This document shows positions 49,521 to 63,300 of a stretch of 64,000 nucleotides of DNA, piece by piece (the first letter of the stretch is position 1; every line of letters starts with the position of its first letter). Under the pieces are notes generated by a model, which worked only from the letters and a program-made list of their open reading frames with translations, was not told the origin of the DNA and did not search any database. Origin of the DNA: Anarhynchus alexandrinus (taxonomy: Eukaryota > Chordata > Aves > Charadriiformes > Charadriidae); contig VUYV01000044.1 in NCBI GenBank assembly GCA_008711295.1, positions 4,141,723-4,205,722 on the forward strand, in the 5' to 3' direction. The position numbers and the translations under genes were made by a program.

Positions 49521-52500
49521 CCCTGAAAAGCAGAGACTGTGAAAACAGCATTTTATTACTTGGTAGAGGTAGGTCTGCTTGCCTTAGAAACAAGCCTTGC
49601 AGCAGCACACGCCCAAGGTCGCACACTAAAACACAAGCGTGCAGGCTTCTGCAGCGGGACGCAGGAAATATCAATTGAAAGCAAATAGATAAAAAGCTTG
49701 ATCAAAATTCTTCCTGTTGCTTTTTTTCGAGCAGGCTTGTACTCTTTGCAGAAGAAACGCTGTGCAGGGGAACCTGCAAAAGGTGTCTCCATTAGTAGGC
49801 AAGCACCAAATGTCTCCGTGATACCTACGGGTGCTGCTGCAATCTTATTTATTCATCCGTTAATTGGTGCAGTCCAGATTTTCCTCAAAAATTATTTGGG
49901 AATGCAACTGGGGGATCACTTGTGGCTGTTCCAGAGAAAACGGTTGAGGAAACAAAGGCGAGCAGTCAGGGAAAATGGCAAGGGTTGAGGGCCTTGGCTC
50001 GGTTCATCCTGGAAGGTCCACCAGCCGGAGCTGTGTGGTGGGCAGGGGAGGCGGGAGCAGGGTGGCCGAGGGCTGGTGTCTGCAAGCATCTTTGGAAAAA
50101 GAGTTGGACTGGATGAAACATCCCACTGGCGCTCAGTGAGAATGATGACCTAATCAGCTATTTCTTGTTTTCATGTCTGTAAATTTATTTCTGTGGCCTG
50201 TGGAAGGGTGCATTGGGTAAAAGACCTCCAAATCCATTCTGTGAATAACTTTCACCTCTGTGACACATGCTTATCAGGGACTAGCATTGGCTTGAACATA
50301 TTTCTCAATTTGAACATGGCGCCTGATAGGAAAAGTAAGAGTGACTTAAAGCTGGCTAGATTGTTTTTTCTGTACATGGTATTTAGAATTAGGATCACTT
50401 TCATATTAAAAAAAAAAAATTATATGTCTGCTTTCAACTCTCATTCAAATAATTTATTAAAGTAACCACACCCTTCCCTTTCTGTAGGGCTTCCCTAGGG
50501 ATAGCAGTTTGCAAGAACAAGCAGTTTCCATGTCACTAATGTTACTTATTCCAATTTTATCAGCTCCTGTATAATTGTGGAAGTGTCTCATTGTGTTAGT
50601 ATTTTCAGCATTTATATCACTATAGAGAATTGTTTTGCCATTACAGGAGAATTTTTTGTGCTCTCAGAGGAAAAAAAGAAACGTCATTCAGGATCGATAT
50701 GAAAATTCAAGATTCAATATCTTTAAGAAGTTAAGAAAAATTTCAGTGTGTTGTATTTTGGTTTTTCCTTTTCTTTAACCTACTTTTTAAAAAAAAGTCG
50801 TTAAGCTCTTTTGACTAGAATCACATTATTTTCAGTCTGACAATATTGAAACATGGGGGATTTGTCAAAACTGTCATAGTTTTATGAACAGTTTCAATTT
50901 TCATACACTATCATGTTAGCTAAAAATAGTTAATTGAAAAATTTTCAGCTGTCTGTAATTTTGATGCTTTTTTCATCAACTCCAAAATTGGATAGAGAAA
51001 TCACAGCCCAGACAGGCTGTCCCAGCCCCCTGGTGAAGTGCAAGGTTACCATCCCCGGGCTTTCAATCTAGGGACTTTCAAATAAGCAGTAAATCAGTTT
51101 GCTCTGGTTTTTTAATGTTTTAAAATATGCATTACAAATCCTCTGTTAGCTGAACTCTTTTCAGGGAATATTTCCTATATATCTTAGCAGGAGTTCAGAG
51201 GGTGCCCGTAAGGAAAAAATAAAAATTAAGGACATTTATTTTCAAAAAATGTCTTTCTATTCTATATCTCAAAAATCAAGGAATTCTCCAGTGGAACTGT
51301 CCTCCTCTCTGTGTTGCAGGATGCAAATAACACTGCAAAACTTAAACTGAGCTGCCATGAATTATTCAGAGCAGCAGCAGCAGCAGCTGTTATTTGTATT
51401 TGTCTCTAATTTTGAAGGGTGGAGAATTGGAGGCCTTCATTGACAACAGAGGGGAAGAGGAGGAGACGGTGGGAATGAATTGCTGCCCAACGCCTCAGAT
51501 GCTTCAACATCTGCAAGGCTGTGTTTAATTCGGTAATCTAGACTGGGGTCCCTTCTGTTAGCAACAAGGGCAACAAATTGGTCGTGTGAAAGTCTGCTTC
51601 TTCCGACAGGTAGGGAAAGAGTCGGCCCATTTCAAGTGACAGAACAAATTCTGGTTTAAAAATGATCAAAGCCAGGCAGAAAAAATATCTTTATATCCAT
51701 GAAAAAGCTCTAGGGAAAGAGATAGAATTGAGAGATGTATGCAGAGTACAACCTATATTATGAAAAAATACTTTTTTTCCCCCTCTTTTTTTCTGAAGTG
51801 AAAATATTTTGAGACAGGATGAATGGGCTATTCCGTATTATTTTTATACATATGCTCTTCATAAAGTTTCTGTCTTCTTCAGAACTGCCATTTCTTCTTC
51901 CACTGCTGCAAACTCAGTAACTCAATTAAAATCAATATGGAAGTGGCATGTTAAAGAGGAGGTGGGAGTTTCCATGATTTTATTTACTATTAGAAAAATT
52001 GAATTTTGCAGATTAAGTATGAACGTACTTTGAGGAAGGAAACAAAATTAATGAAAGATGTCTGCAGTTACTCCAGAGTCTATAGTAGGTGGAATGTGAT
52101 ATGTTGTAGACCTAATCCTCCAATACAGTATTGTGTTGCTACTACAGTACAGCACAAAGGAGTATGCAAAACTTCTTTATCACTGCAGCAGGGATGACTG
52201 TATACTTGGTAGAAGCTCTGGTTGTGTATTTCCACTAGAGCATTATTTAAGCAGTGATTCACTCTCTAATGCAGAGCAGAAAAATTTCTTTGGGTACAAA
52301 GAAATCAATATCAGCAAACAAAATGTTAAAGAGTTCAGCACTTACTCTGAAGCTTAAGCACTATTTACTCTCCTGGGATAAACCCCAAGGTCCTTTACTC
52401 AGGCAGACTCTCTTTGATACCAATGGTGTTTGCTTGAATGAAGACAGAATTAAGAAGCTCAGGATCTGGGTCATGAGATTTAGCTCACCAACCTGTAACG

Positions 52501-53080
52501 ACATTTAGCGAGGATTACACAAGCACAGAACTCGCACAAAGACCCCATTTCACTAAAATCAATTTTAGATAGGAAAAGCCTTTTTGATAGGAAATTCAAT
52601 TATTTTTTTTTCTGTAGAGCAAGAAAGAAAATGGCAAAAAAATATGAAGTTAAGATAAATTAACTTACATATCTTCCAGACTATAAACTGATGCGCGGCT
52701 CTGCAAACAGGAATAGAGGAAGGATATAGCTTTCTCTGAGGAGGGAGTTATCTTTTAGGATACTCTTTGTTTGCACAGTAATATTTGGCACCTAAACAGG
52801 ATGTGCATGGAGATAACAATAGAAGCATTGGCATGGTTTTTTAGAATGATCAAACCCAAATCCAGGCAAGATGAATCTCTAATGTAGTTCAGTTATGTTT
52901 ATAAAAAGAGAGGAGAGAATTAGCAAAAATGAATGGACTATGGCTATTTTCCTGTTTGGAAAGTGGAAATGATCCCAGTTTGGAAGGCTGAGCTGGACCT
53001 GGTGCAGAAAGAAAGGTGCCGCGCATCGTTTTGTGGCAGTGGGAGCAGGAAACTGGGCTGACACGCAGCTACGCGGTTGG
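49521..53080. other. Non-coding DNA, no gene seen
   Basis: A GC-rich segment (to about 50130) gives way to AT-rich DNA. Weak CR1-like strings occur near 50098-50120 and 51012-51072 but are too short or diverged to call. A short CAG run of five units lies at about 51371-51387 inside a non-repetitive block (51340-51545) that could be conserved. No gene was recognised. Confidence 0.6.
51340..51545. promoter_or_regulatory. Candidate conserved block with a CAG run
   Basis: The block has 'atgaattattcagagcag', then a run of five CAG units ending in CAGCTG (an E-box), then 'gttatttgtatttgtctcta', a purine-rich stretch and 'tgtttaattcggtaatc'. All frames are interrupted, so the CAG run is not a polyglutamine exon on this evidence. 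E-box plus forkhead-like and AATTC-type sites would suit an enhancer. This is inference from appearance. Confidence 0.25.
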
Positions 53081-53117
53081 TTTATTTTTACTTATTTATT
53101 TATTTGTTTATTATTTT
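53081..53117 (+). repeat. (TTTA)n microsatellite
   Basis: Imperfect TTTA units run for about 37 bases with a TTTG interruption. It marks the start of the GC-rich region on its right. Confidence 0.85.
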
Positions 53118-53159
53118 AATGGAATTGAATAGCTGGGACAGGGGTGAACACCCTTCCCA

Positions 53160-54330
53160 CTTTAAGCTCTGAGGGGAAGTTTCTCCAACACCATGGCTTT
53201 CACACGCCCAGGGGCTCCTTGTGCTGCTGGAGCTGAGCCGCTGCCCCGACCCTGCGGGGACAGGCAGAGCCTTTGCTCCCCAGCTGACTACACAAAAAGT
53301 TTGCTATCCCTCACTGCAAACACTTTTCCATTAAATACAGTCCGGAGATTTTCCATAAAGCCTTAAATATTAAGCTGTACTTAACAGGAGCAGCAACGGG
53401 TGGTTTTCTAAGCAAAGAGCCAGGGATGAGATAGCAGCGGAGAGCCCGGTTCGGAGGGGCAGCGGCAGAGGAGCACGGGGGGCACAGAGGTGGCTGCTTC
53501 TCCCCCACCTCCGTTTGCTCCCTGGACGTTGAAGACGGTATTACCCCATCGAACGAAAGCTGTCTCCCACTCCCCTGACAGTCCCCGGCACAGACAGCTC
53601 ACCGTCAGGCCGACAATTAGTCGGTTAATCCAGGGCTGGCAGCTATCCCGCCAAGTCTATTAATGCGGTTTCCATTAAAAGGTGCCTGTTTGCAGCTGCG
53701 CAGCACTCCCACCTTAACCCTCCATCAGCGCCACCAGCGCCACAAAAGCTTTTCGGCATGGAGAGTTGCAGTCGAGGCCCTGAGTGGCCTGAGATGTTCC
53801 CGAGGCACCACAGCGTGGGGTTTTCTACCAATTTATGGCCTCTCCGTAATGAATTTCAGCCATTCGGGGAGAGACAAAAGACTCCAGCGAGTGCTCCTGC
53901 CAGTGTGCTGCTTGTGCTGCTCAGCTGCAGTACTCCAGTAAGCAGTTTTCAAAATAAATTGCCGAGGGTTAGGTTTTTCTCCTGGGAAGTGGCAGCACAA
54001 GAGTGCCTTTCCTAAAGGGATGCCCTGAAATGGGGGCAACCTGCTGCTCTTCCCCCTTTTCTCTGCCGGGTGAGTAAGGCGCTGCCGTTCCCACCCCGCA
54101 GCTCCCAAGCTCGGGCTGCAGAGTACACATTTCTCTATTTCTGATACACTCCAGCAAGTGGGGAAGAACGAGTCGGTACAGAGCTCCCCTTTACCCCATT
54201 CTTCAGTGTCCCACAACAAAAAAAGCCTATAGCGGTGGCAAGTGAGAGCCCTGCCAAGCCGGTCCAAGTCTCAGCTTCAGGACAGAGCATCCCAAACGGT
54301 AGACTGAAAATCCCTTGCCAGGCAAATGCT
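53160..54330. promoter_or_regulatory. GC-rich, CpG-enriched region
   Basis: GC content and CpG density rise for more than a kilobase. I count about 22 CpGs in 53342-53755. The AT-rich TTTA microsatellite is to the left and AT-rich DNA to the right. Within it 53600-53690 contains 'gacaattagtcggttaatcc' and 'tctattaatgcggtttcc', which look like constrained regulatory motifs. At 54070 'gggtgagtaagg' matches the splice-donor consensus closely. The region could be a CpG-poor promoter, an lncRNA start or an enhancer cluster. Overlapping frames of 60 to 144 codons on both strands are expected at this GC content. Confidence 0.35.
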
Positions 54331-57300
54331 GGTAGAAGGAGAGCCATTTGCAGGAGCGAGAGTGGAAAAGCTGGGACTCTGTTAGTCCTCTAAAAGACTT
54401 TTATTTTCTCTCTTTGTTCCTCCCTGCCCAGGACAGAGTGGATGAGGATCACATCAGGGTAGGAATCGGGAGGGCAATACAGGTAAAATCTCAGTTAACA
54501 GAGAAGAACAGAAGCCAGATGGCTGCATAAACACATGAGCCACCTCAATCGCATTTACAGTGACAGCACACAATAAAAAGGAAGAATAGTGAAATAAATT
54601 TTCTTATTGTGATATTCTAAGACATGACTTTAATAGCAAGTCTGTCTTTTTTTTATTTTTAGTATGAACTTAAAAGCATTCAGGTGCTAAGCTCTTGCTC
54701 GCTGGGGTTGCTTTCATTACAAAAAGGAATAGAAACCACCATGTGTTTTTCCAGTTTGGTGATCAGGGTTCTTTTAAGCAAAGATGTTAAGTATTCTTTA
54801 ACATATACATGCATCAGCTAGGAAAGCAGGAAGCAAAGGATAGAAGTAGCAAGAATAACGAAAGACTAAAGTATGGTTGTTTTTTTATACAGAAAGCATT
54901 GAGAAGTTTATACTGTCATATTCTGCGTATTCTGCAGCCTTTAGGCACATGAATAATCTGAATAAATGTAGTTGCACTCACAAGTTAGCCCAATCTTTGC
55001 AGTTCCCAAGAAAAAGCATGTCTAAAATCAGATGTTACATCAGAATATGGAAAAACTTTTTGTTTAAAATTGTTTCAGTGGTAAAAAATGGCCTTTTTGT
55101 ATTTAGAGAGAAGTACATTCCATTTCCCTCTTTTTCCTGTCTTGCCTCCCTGGCGTTTAAGCCAGTTCCACTTTGCAGTGAAAAACCGGAGAATCCCTGC
55201 GTGGTTGTATAAACAATTTTGACTTTCCTTCCCTCAATTTTTTTCTTGGAAAACTTTTTTTGATCCATGTTATATCATGATGTCCCAGTGCATCTCTAAG
55301 TAATTGCACGCTTCACCATCCAGATCGCAAAGCTACAAAGAAATTAGAGGAGACCTTTACCTGTAGGACGAAGGAGGGATCAGGTGACTGAAGCAGAAGC
55401 AGAGTCAGTGAGCATAACTACAGGAGTTTGCCCTGTCGATATCTAGCACCAACCAAAGCAAGCAAAGGAAATGGAAATGAGCTGTGAAGCCAAATGATAA
55501 AACGCTTCTCTGCTTACTTTAAACAGCCCGTTTCCAGTTATCCTTACAGCCTGCGCCAGATTCATTGTTCAGTGTCCCTCAGTCAATATTCTATTTATCA
55601 TTCAACAACCAGAATGGTTACGATCCTTCATCCTTGATAAAAGAGTAGAAATTATTGATTTAATTGGGAGCAGGGATGAGAACTTGGTTCGCTACCTTCC
55701 TGTTAACTCTGCTGCTTACTGTAAATTACTTGAGGAAAAGTCTGTTTGCTGTATTGCTTGTACCCATTTAGTTCTGTTTTCAATGCTGCTTGAAATTGCT
55801 TTCTCCCAAAAGACATAGAGCATCATCAAGGAATTCACGGATTAGATCTCCTTCAGCTGAAATCAGTCTATGCAATTCTGATCATGGTTATTTTTCAGAA
55901 CAGATTTGTGTGTGTCTGGGTATTTTGAGAAGTACATTGTTGATTACTAAAGCAATCAAGTCCAGACAGTGATTTGGTGATTCACTTCAGTGACGTGATA
56001 TAAATATGAGCTTTTCAGTTTCATTTATAACCCTGAACACCCACTCAGCCGCCTTGCTGAGATTTGTTCCGTTGCCTCCAATTCTATGTTTATCGGCTCT
56101 TTAAGCTGAAACAAAAAAACCCCATGCACAAAGTAGGTATTTTTGGAGGAAGAGACTGATGGCTCTCTTTGTACGGAAACGTCTTACTTTCTCCTCAGTT
56201 GATTTTATAACTTACTGCCCACACTGAACCAGACTGTTTATCACTCTCGTCCTCAGCGGCGCTTTCTCAACCCGTCGGTTGCTATACTTTGCCTCCCCAA
56301 TTTGTTTAGCCCAAGATTTAAGATGGACAGAGACTGCCGCTCTTATAAATCCCGATTTCATTAGTGATGAAGTGTCTGGCAAAAACTCGCTGCCGTAGAT
56401 GCTCTGCTCTCCGTCTCCCGTACAGTCTAACTACGTCTCCAAAGGCAAAAAGAGCACAGGACCCACCGAAGCACCATAATAAGAGTTATGAAGAAAGTGG
56501 TCCCTGCGAGGCCTCATTACAGGCGTTTCTCGGGCTAAGTTACTGCTTCAGAGGGTGGAAAAGGCATCTTTACAACAACTTACCCAAAACGAAGTGGATC
56601 ATTTCTATCTGGATCTGTCTTTCATTTCCCTCATAATAGTAGCGGAGTAAGACTTGCTAATTGGTACATAATGCAGTTTGTCATACATTTTTGTTATGCT
56701 GTCATTATTTTTACCATCAATATGAACCCATCTTAACACTGAGGCATAACTGTCTCCAATTAACTGATGAAAAATGACATCTGTGTAAATGTGCAGTGTA
56801 AAATTGTCCTCATCTATCTGAATACTGTATTTTTCCTTGGTAGCTTGCTTTCACAGACAAATTAAAATTGAGAGATGAAATGAATTTTAAAAAACAAATA
56901 AAACAGCAGCACTGTTGTTTTCACGAAGAAGATAGATGGTTTTGTGTAGCTTGTATTTCAGTAGGAGTGGGAAAGATAGATGCTACCTATCCTATTATCT
57001 GAAAAATAATATAACTACATTGCAGAAAAAAGCTCCAACAGGATAAAAACATCTAAAAGTAAGATGAAACCTAGTCACAGTGTTTTCTCAAACTTTTTTC
57101 AAAAACAGGAAGAATTTTAAAAGTGGTATCTGACAGTTTAAGTTCATCTGCATTCATAGTTAGAGGGGTCTGTGTATCCATATTTATATAAAATATATTT
57201 ACATTATATCTACTCATAATATACTGCTATAAAAAAAAGTGGGTAACTGTTTACTGCCAGTGGCTGTGATTAGTCTAGCTTAATGTTTACATAAAGCCTG

Positions 57301-60300
57301 AACAGAACTTGGATTTAGGGGTTCAGGACTTCTAATGGATTTAAATCAAAGTACATATAAACTGTTAAGAAAAAACGTGGAACAAAAAGAGATGAAGAGG
57401 CTATGAAAAGGAGATACGGAAATCCAAGTTCCTTCCTCCAGCTGGTCTTACGGGGGGCTAACACGTCCCCTTGATCCACGGTACAAAAGAAACAGTGGTG
57501 AGCATCAGGCTTTGTGCAGATCCCAGTCAACCGTAGACACGCGGCATCACGAGGTGCCACTGCAGGACCTGGGAGGATGCAGCAGCTCCCACAGGGGCAG
57601 AAACCGCTTGCAAGGGCTGTGACAGCTTTAAGGTTTGAAGTTTGAAAGTGGAGTCAAGAAATCTCCAGCCGTATGTAGCAGTACAGCGGGGCTTTTCAGG
57701 ATTGCGATATGGGACTTGTATGGTATATGTGATCCTCTGTGAGTGTGCAAAACCAGATATCAATAATTTTTTTTTCTGTCTACTTTCTCACTGTCCAAAC
57801 TCAAGATAAAGGTGACCAAAACTCTGGAGAAGGATTTTCTTCTGCCTCCTTTTGTATTTACAAATAAAATGGCCTGAAGAGAAGCCACATTTATTTGCAA
57901 CTAAAATACCATCTGTTTATGTGTGAAAAAATTGCCTAGTCATATGGATTCAGGGTGAAAATGATAAATTTAATTATCAGAAAGTAAAAGAGCAATTCAC
58001 ATTTGGAAGCAGCAAAACTCAATATTTAATTTTATGCCGTTTCCTGTAAGTTCAATAGACACTGTGGGTTTCTCCAAAATTCAACACATCATTTGGAGCA
58101 AAATTGTTGAGATGCTGCATTTATGAAGCATAACAAAATGTAGCTTATCACACACTCCATTGTTGCTGCTAATACACATTGGAAAGTTTCCTGTAATTTC
58201 ATCATTCCTACTTTTGTGTCCTTTATCAGTGGTTGCCTACATTGCCATATAACTTAGTTTAGATTAGCCAAGCTCATTTTGTTAAATCAAATTCTCATGT
58301 TTGGGGTTTTTTTTCCTTTTATTCCATTAAGAATACATGTGCTACACATGGTCCAATATTACGGTTGGTCTGAATTGGTTAGAATTTAGTTATTCTATTA
58401 CATGAAAAATATCACTTATATTTTTGCCATTGTGGTTTCTTATAGATAGGCATAATGTTAGGGTGACAAATAATTTCTCTATGAGAAGATTTTAAAAAAG
58501 TTGCTTCTATACTCAACAGATGTTCTTCTCTGTTCTGATTAGTACCCACATCACTCTGAAGTTGAACACTTCCTTTTATTTCTCTATGTGAAAATTTCTT
58601 TCTAGTTTTAATGACTTTTCCAGCCATCATTTCTTCAGGTTCCTCAGACTTTACTCGCAGACGTCCTGAATCGGTACCACCGCACCCCGACGAAGCACTC
58701 GCTGTTACATAAGGTACTGGAGCTCTGTAACTCTCCTGTTCCCTGAATGTATGGTCAAGCTATTCAGCAATGCATATCTTTACCTTGCTACATGCTGAGA
58801 CATGTTCTAGTTTAAGGACATTTTTCTAACTGAAGAAAAAGTATTCTTTTGTCAAGCTGCAGTATTTTTAGGCGCTTTCTCCTCCAGCTTAGTATTCACT
58901 GAAGTCCTCTAAGATTTCTCTATCACTTCAGTCCATGCCAACTTGGGTGAAACGTTAGTGCTTCTTCAAAGGCACTGAAAAGCCTTGTTTTGTTTTTCTA
59001 AAAGAAGGAAGACCTGCCATACAGATCAGCCACTCTAGAGTTCCATCAGGGACCAAGCTGGTAGGTTAAAAACACTCTCTAATAAGGTGTTCTTTCATAA
59101 TTCATTGTTTGAATTTACTGTTGAGGGAAAATGATTGCAATGAAAATTGATGCAACCGAAGGCCCAGGCAGAACCATGGAGCTGCAGCCCCACGCCTGAC
59201 TTTCCTTTGCCCCATCTAGAGCACCTGTACCTGACATGAGAGGGATTTCTGTTTTTAATTTCCTGCCGTACAAGATGTCAACAGATGACAACCCAGATTC
59301 CAAACAAATATTTTATTACTTGGATGCTGATTTCCACCAGTTTTTGGATCCTGGATATGGGGTCATGCAGACTTAGGTCTAATTGGACTTACGTCTAATT
59401 ATTGGAAATAAATACCCTGTTCAATCTTGCTGTTTTACATGACCTGACTTGCTTTCTTGAGTCTCATCTATGACACTAGCTCATGCAAACACACTCTGGG
59501 ACAAGGCAGACTTTGCAGTTGATTTTTTTGTTTTGTTTTTTAATTGTGTTGATGAATACTCTTGAATTTTACCAAGTGACGTGAGAATGTCTAGATTTCG
59601 CAGATGTTTGAATTCGAGGCACAAAATGGCATAAATTGCAACCCATTCATTTGTAACTGAAAAAGTAACCTCTTTATTGGGGAGAGAAGGGAAGGAAGGG
59701 TAGGAAGGTTGGTGGCAGATGTGTTGTTTATGAGAGATCATTTTTTTGAATAGCAAAAAGTCTTTGGTTTTATACACACTTTCCTGTGTTTTACCATCTT
59801 TATATCCCCTATATTTCATTTTCAAGCACTATCCCTCAAATTTCCGTACTAGAGTTCATGGATAGTCTCCTTTGCCCAACTTAAAAGAAAACTATTTAAA
59901 AACATCAAGTATTTGAGAATAAGCTATTGTCAGGGAAAAGAAAGGGAAAAAAAGAGAAAACCCTCCGACTATCTTTCTTTCTGCTGGCACCACTGCTTGC
60001 TGATCCCAAAAGCTATATTATTTGAGCCTTCTGTAGCTGTCTTCCACATTTCTGGAGAACTTCAGCTCTCGTGGGGTTTTCTCCCTCTCTTTTTTTATTG
60101 GGGTGTTCTCATATTTCTGTATAGGTCTGGTATCTACCTTGCTAATCACTCAGAGTCTGGCACATCCTTTGTTTGGTCTTTCAGCTCTAACTGATCAGCA
60201 TAATCATGTAATTTCAACTGTTTCCTGTGGTTCTTTGTAAACAAGCTGCAGGATTTTCTCCAGGAGATGGATTGTGCACTTTATCTTTCATAAGAGTTCT

Positions 60301-63300
60301 AATTTATCTCCAAGTAATGGTGAGCCCACAATCTCTTCCTGTATCACACCTGTTTAAATTAAGATCAATACTTACATGTCTAATGTTTAATACATGCTTA
60401 AAACCTTGTTTGGATGTGGTCCCTGAAAGAGATTTTTAATGTTTAATGTCTGGGGTTTCCTTCTGGGATGGTACAGATGGCACTGTTTAATTGCTCTTGA
60501 GGAAAAATCATTATTTTCCCAATTTTTGTTTTATTTTTGTAAATTTAATAATATAGAACCCCTTTAAACATGAAGAACTTTCATCTTTTGGCCTTATGAG
60601 AAGTCACTGAAGTACCCATGAGATCTATTGCCTGACCGAAGGTAAAACAGACAAGTTGTTTCCTTTGAGTGATGGGTGCCCAAACCAACGTTCATCTTTG
60701 CCACTTATTAAACTAAACGGATAACACAGTGGTAACTCCGTCCTTTCTAATTTCTTGGCTTTGTAAAATATTAGTAAGGGTTTTCTAATAGCGGAAATGG
60801 TCATTTATTGGGCCAGTCATTGAAATGAATGTGGCCAATGGATATAATTAGGCATATAGTAAACGAGAAGATAGCATGCCTGTGGGCATGGCCATTGCGC
60901 TGATAAGCTTATATGCAGCTCAAATGTCTTGCAGAAGATGGGAACGGTCAGTCTGAGGCAGTTCCTAAAGACACCAGTGGGATTCTCAGCTTGTGTGTCA
61001 GAACTTCTAGTTTTGGAATGTCAATGTAAAATATCACAGTTAATTTAGCAAAATCTGTTGTGTCAGTCTTTGTGTGCTGAGAATAAACGTTACTTTAGAT
61101 AAACACACTCTGCATCGGTTAGACTCAGAAAAGTTAAAACAGACAAGTATGTCAAAATTCATTTTGCCATTAGAGGGCTTTGGTTGTTTAGTAAAGAGGT
61201 GAAAAAAGTCTTTCTTCCTCCTCTAGGATACTTGAGCACCTATACCAAGTGAAGTTGAAATTTGGTCTAAACATCAACAAAATTGCCTGTTCCCCACTTT
61301 TGAAAGGACTATTCAATCTTTGGGAGAGATTTAGTAATAACGGAGTTGATATTAAACAGGGCTAAAAATTCTCCACGGGTAAAAGCTGCATCTTTCAAAA
61401 ATAAACTTTACACTGAATTTGCAGCAGAGACTTATTTCATTCGGGGTCAATCCTATATTTTGCTTGGTTTGCACAAGAATAAAATCATGCAAATAATATA
61501 CTGCAGAGCCCTAAAGAAACTCCCCAGCTAGCTCCTTTTCCTATCACCTTCCCCAGCTTTCCAACACTTCTATAAACTTGCACCTCTATTTTGCACAGAA
61601 TTGAATGGTTTCAGAAGTCTTTTACGCTGTGACTGTATATTTGGGCAAAATTTCCCATCACAGTTGCAGCATCAATGATCAGACTATAATTGGTTGTGAT
61701 CTTATGCTCCTGGTAATTGTGTCTTCTCTAGCTTGAAGGTGGATAAAACTTCTATTAGACTCTAAAGGACTCAGACTTCAACTCAGTCCTTCTAACTGAA
61801 AAATATGAAGAAGTGGAGGAAGCAGAATATGCTCAGCAGGAGCAATATTGCCTTTCAACGGAAATGCTTAATACTTTCAGTTTACATTGAGGCCTCAGTC
61901 TTTGTTCCCAGTGTATGGCACAGGCATTGGCTTTAGATGCGGTGGAAGGATTTCTCTTCCCAGATGGCAGAACATGATTAGAAATTTTCTGTGATCTTTT
62001 CTCCTACACCTATTCTTTCAAAGAAGGATTCATGCAATAGAGAGGAACTTGTTCTGTTCTCAGCCCTTCCTCAGTCTCTGTCCCAGTGCCTCAAATTTGC
62101 TGGGCAACGCGCACTCTCAGAAGTGTGCTCCTTTAGAAACACCTCTACAACTTCATCTTATCTTCACCTTGTGATGCTTTTTTCGTCTAAGACCCTATAC
62201 TGCTCCAGAAAAGAATGAATCCTTGCTCTTCACTTCAAAGCGTTTCTTTTTATTCCTGTTGTAGGTTTGACATTTTGCAGAGTGAACTCTTTTTTTTCAT
62301 TAATGAATGTGAGGGTACAACCAGATCCTGAAATGCATATAGACGGTCTACGGAAATGCAAACGAACTAACATTTAAATAAACTTTAAAATGTAGAATAT
62401 AAAGTATCCCTTAGTAACTTCTGCATCAAGCCAACAGCCCACTGCTTACCTGCTGTGAGCAAACACCTCTACCAATATCCTCTGCTTGCATACCAAAAGC
62501 TTCTAGTGTAATTAATTTACTGTTGCTTACCTAACATCACACGTTTCCTGACTTAGATGTTTCACAGCAGAACTGAGCTTCTGTCTCCTGTTGCAGGAAT
62601 GTTCTGTACGAAGAGCAGAACAGGACTTAACAGACTCATTAACTGTTTATTACAACTGCTGGTGTTTTGATCAATATAGAAACGCCGGGCTACTCCAGTA
62701 ATCATAAACGCAGGTGCCTTTGGTTCTGTGTAAAATGTTGTGGAGTTCACACGTAAGACTGAGTCTGTGGATAGTATCCTTCGTTCTAGCTGCCTGTCCA
62801 TCCACATTCAGAAGCTCTAGCAGACATTATACACAAGCATCAGCCTCTTATTTTTTTTTGGGGGGGGGGAGGTGTTTGATGTGGGTCCTACCATCCAACA
62901 CTTTTTGTTGATTATTTCATTTTCTTTGAAATTCAAAACATTATATATATACACCATACTGCTCGCTTGTTTGCTTTCAGTACCGCAAACTGCACTGAAC
63001 TGTTTCAGTACAAGACTGATTTCATTGTCTTTGCTGTGTGCATTAATGCTGTCAGGTTTTCTGTCCCCTGCCAGTAATACTGATTAAGTTAACGTTTCCC
63101 ACTAAGCATGGCCACCAATTCTTGTTGGGAAAGGTGACAAATTCTTCTGTTGAAGTGAAGGAATTTTTTCCTTTGATGCAAACAGAATTTGATTAGTTTA
63201 GGATCTGAATAACTTACTGATGTCAAATGGTTGACTGGTGATTCTTGTGTGCAAGACAGAACAAAATTACATGTATGAAGACATTTCAGCATAGGAAAGA

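Noticed and set aside
50098..50120. 'gagttggactggatga' resembling a CR1 3' block
   Set aside because: Only about 16 bases match, and the expected 'tcccttcca' block and 8-bp tail are absent.
51012..51072. Possible diverged CR1 segment (ggctgtcccag ... ttaccatcccc)
   Set aside because: It vaguely follows the CR1 3' region order, but the similarity is too short and broken to separate from chance without alignment.
53833..54267. 144-codon minus-strand frame
   Set aside because: It lies in the GC-rich domain with other open frames on both strands, and its product is not recognisable.
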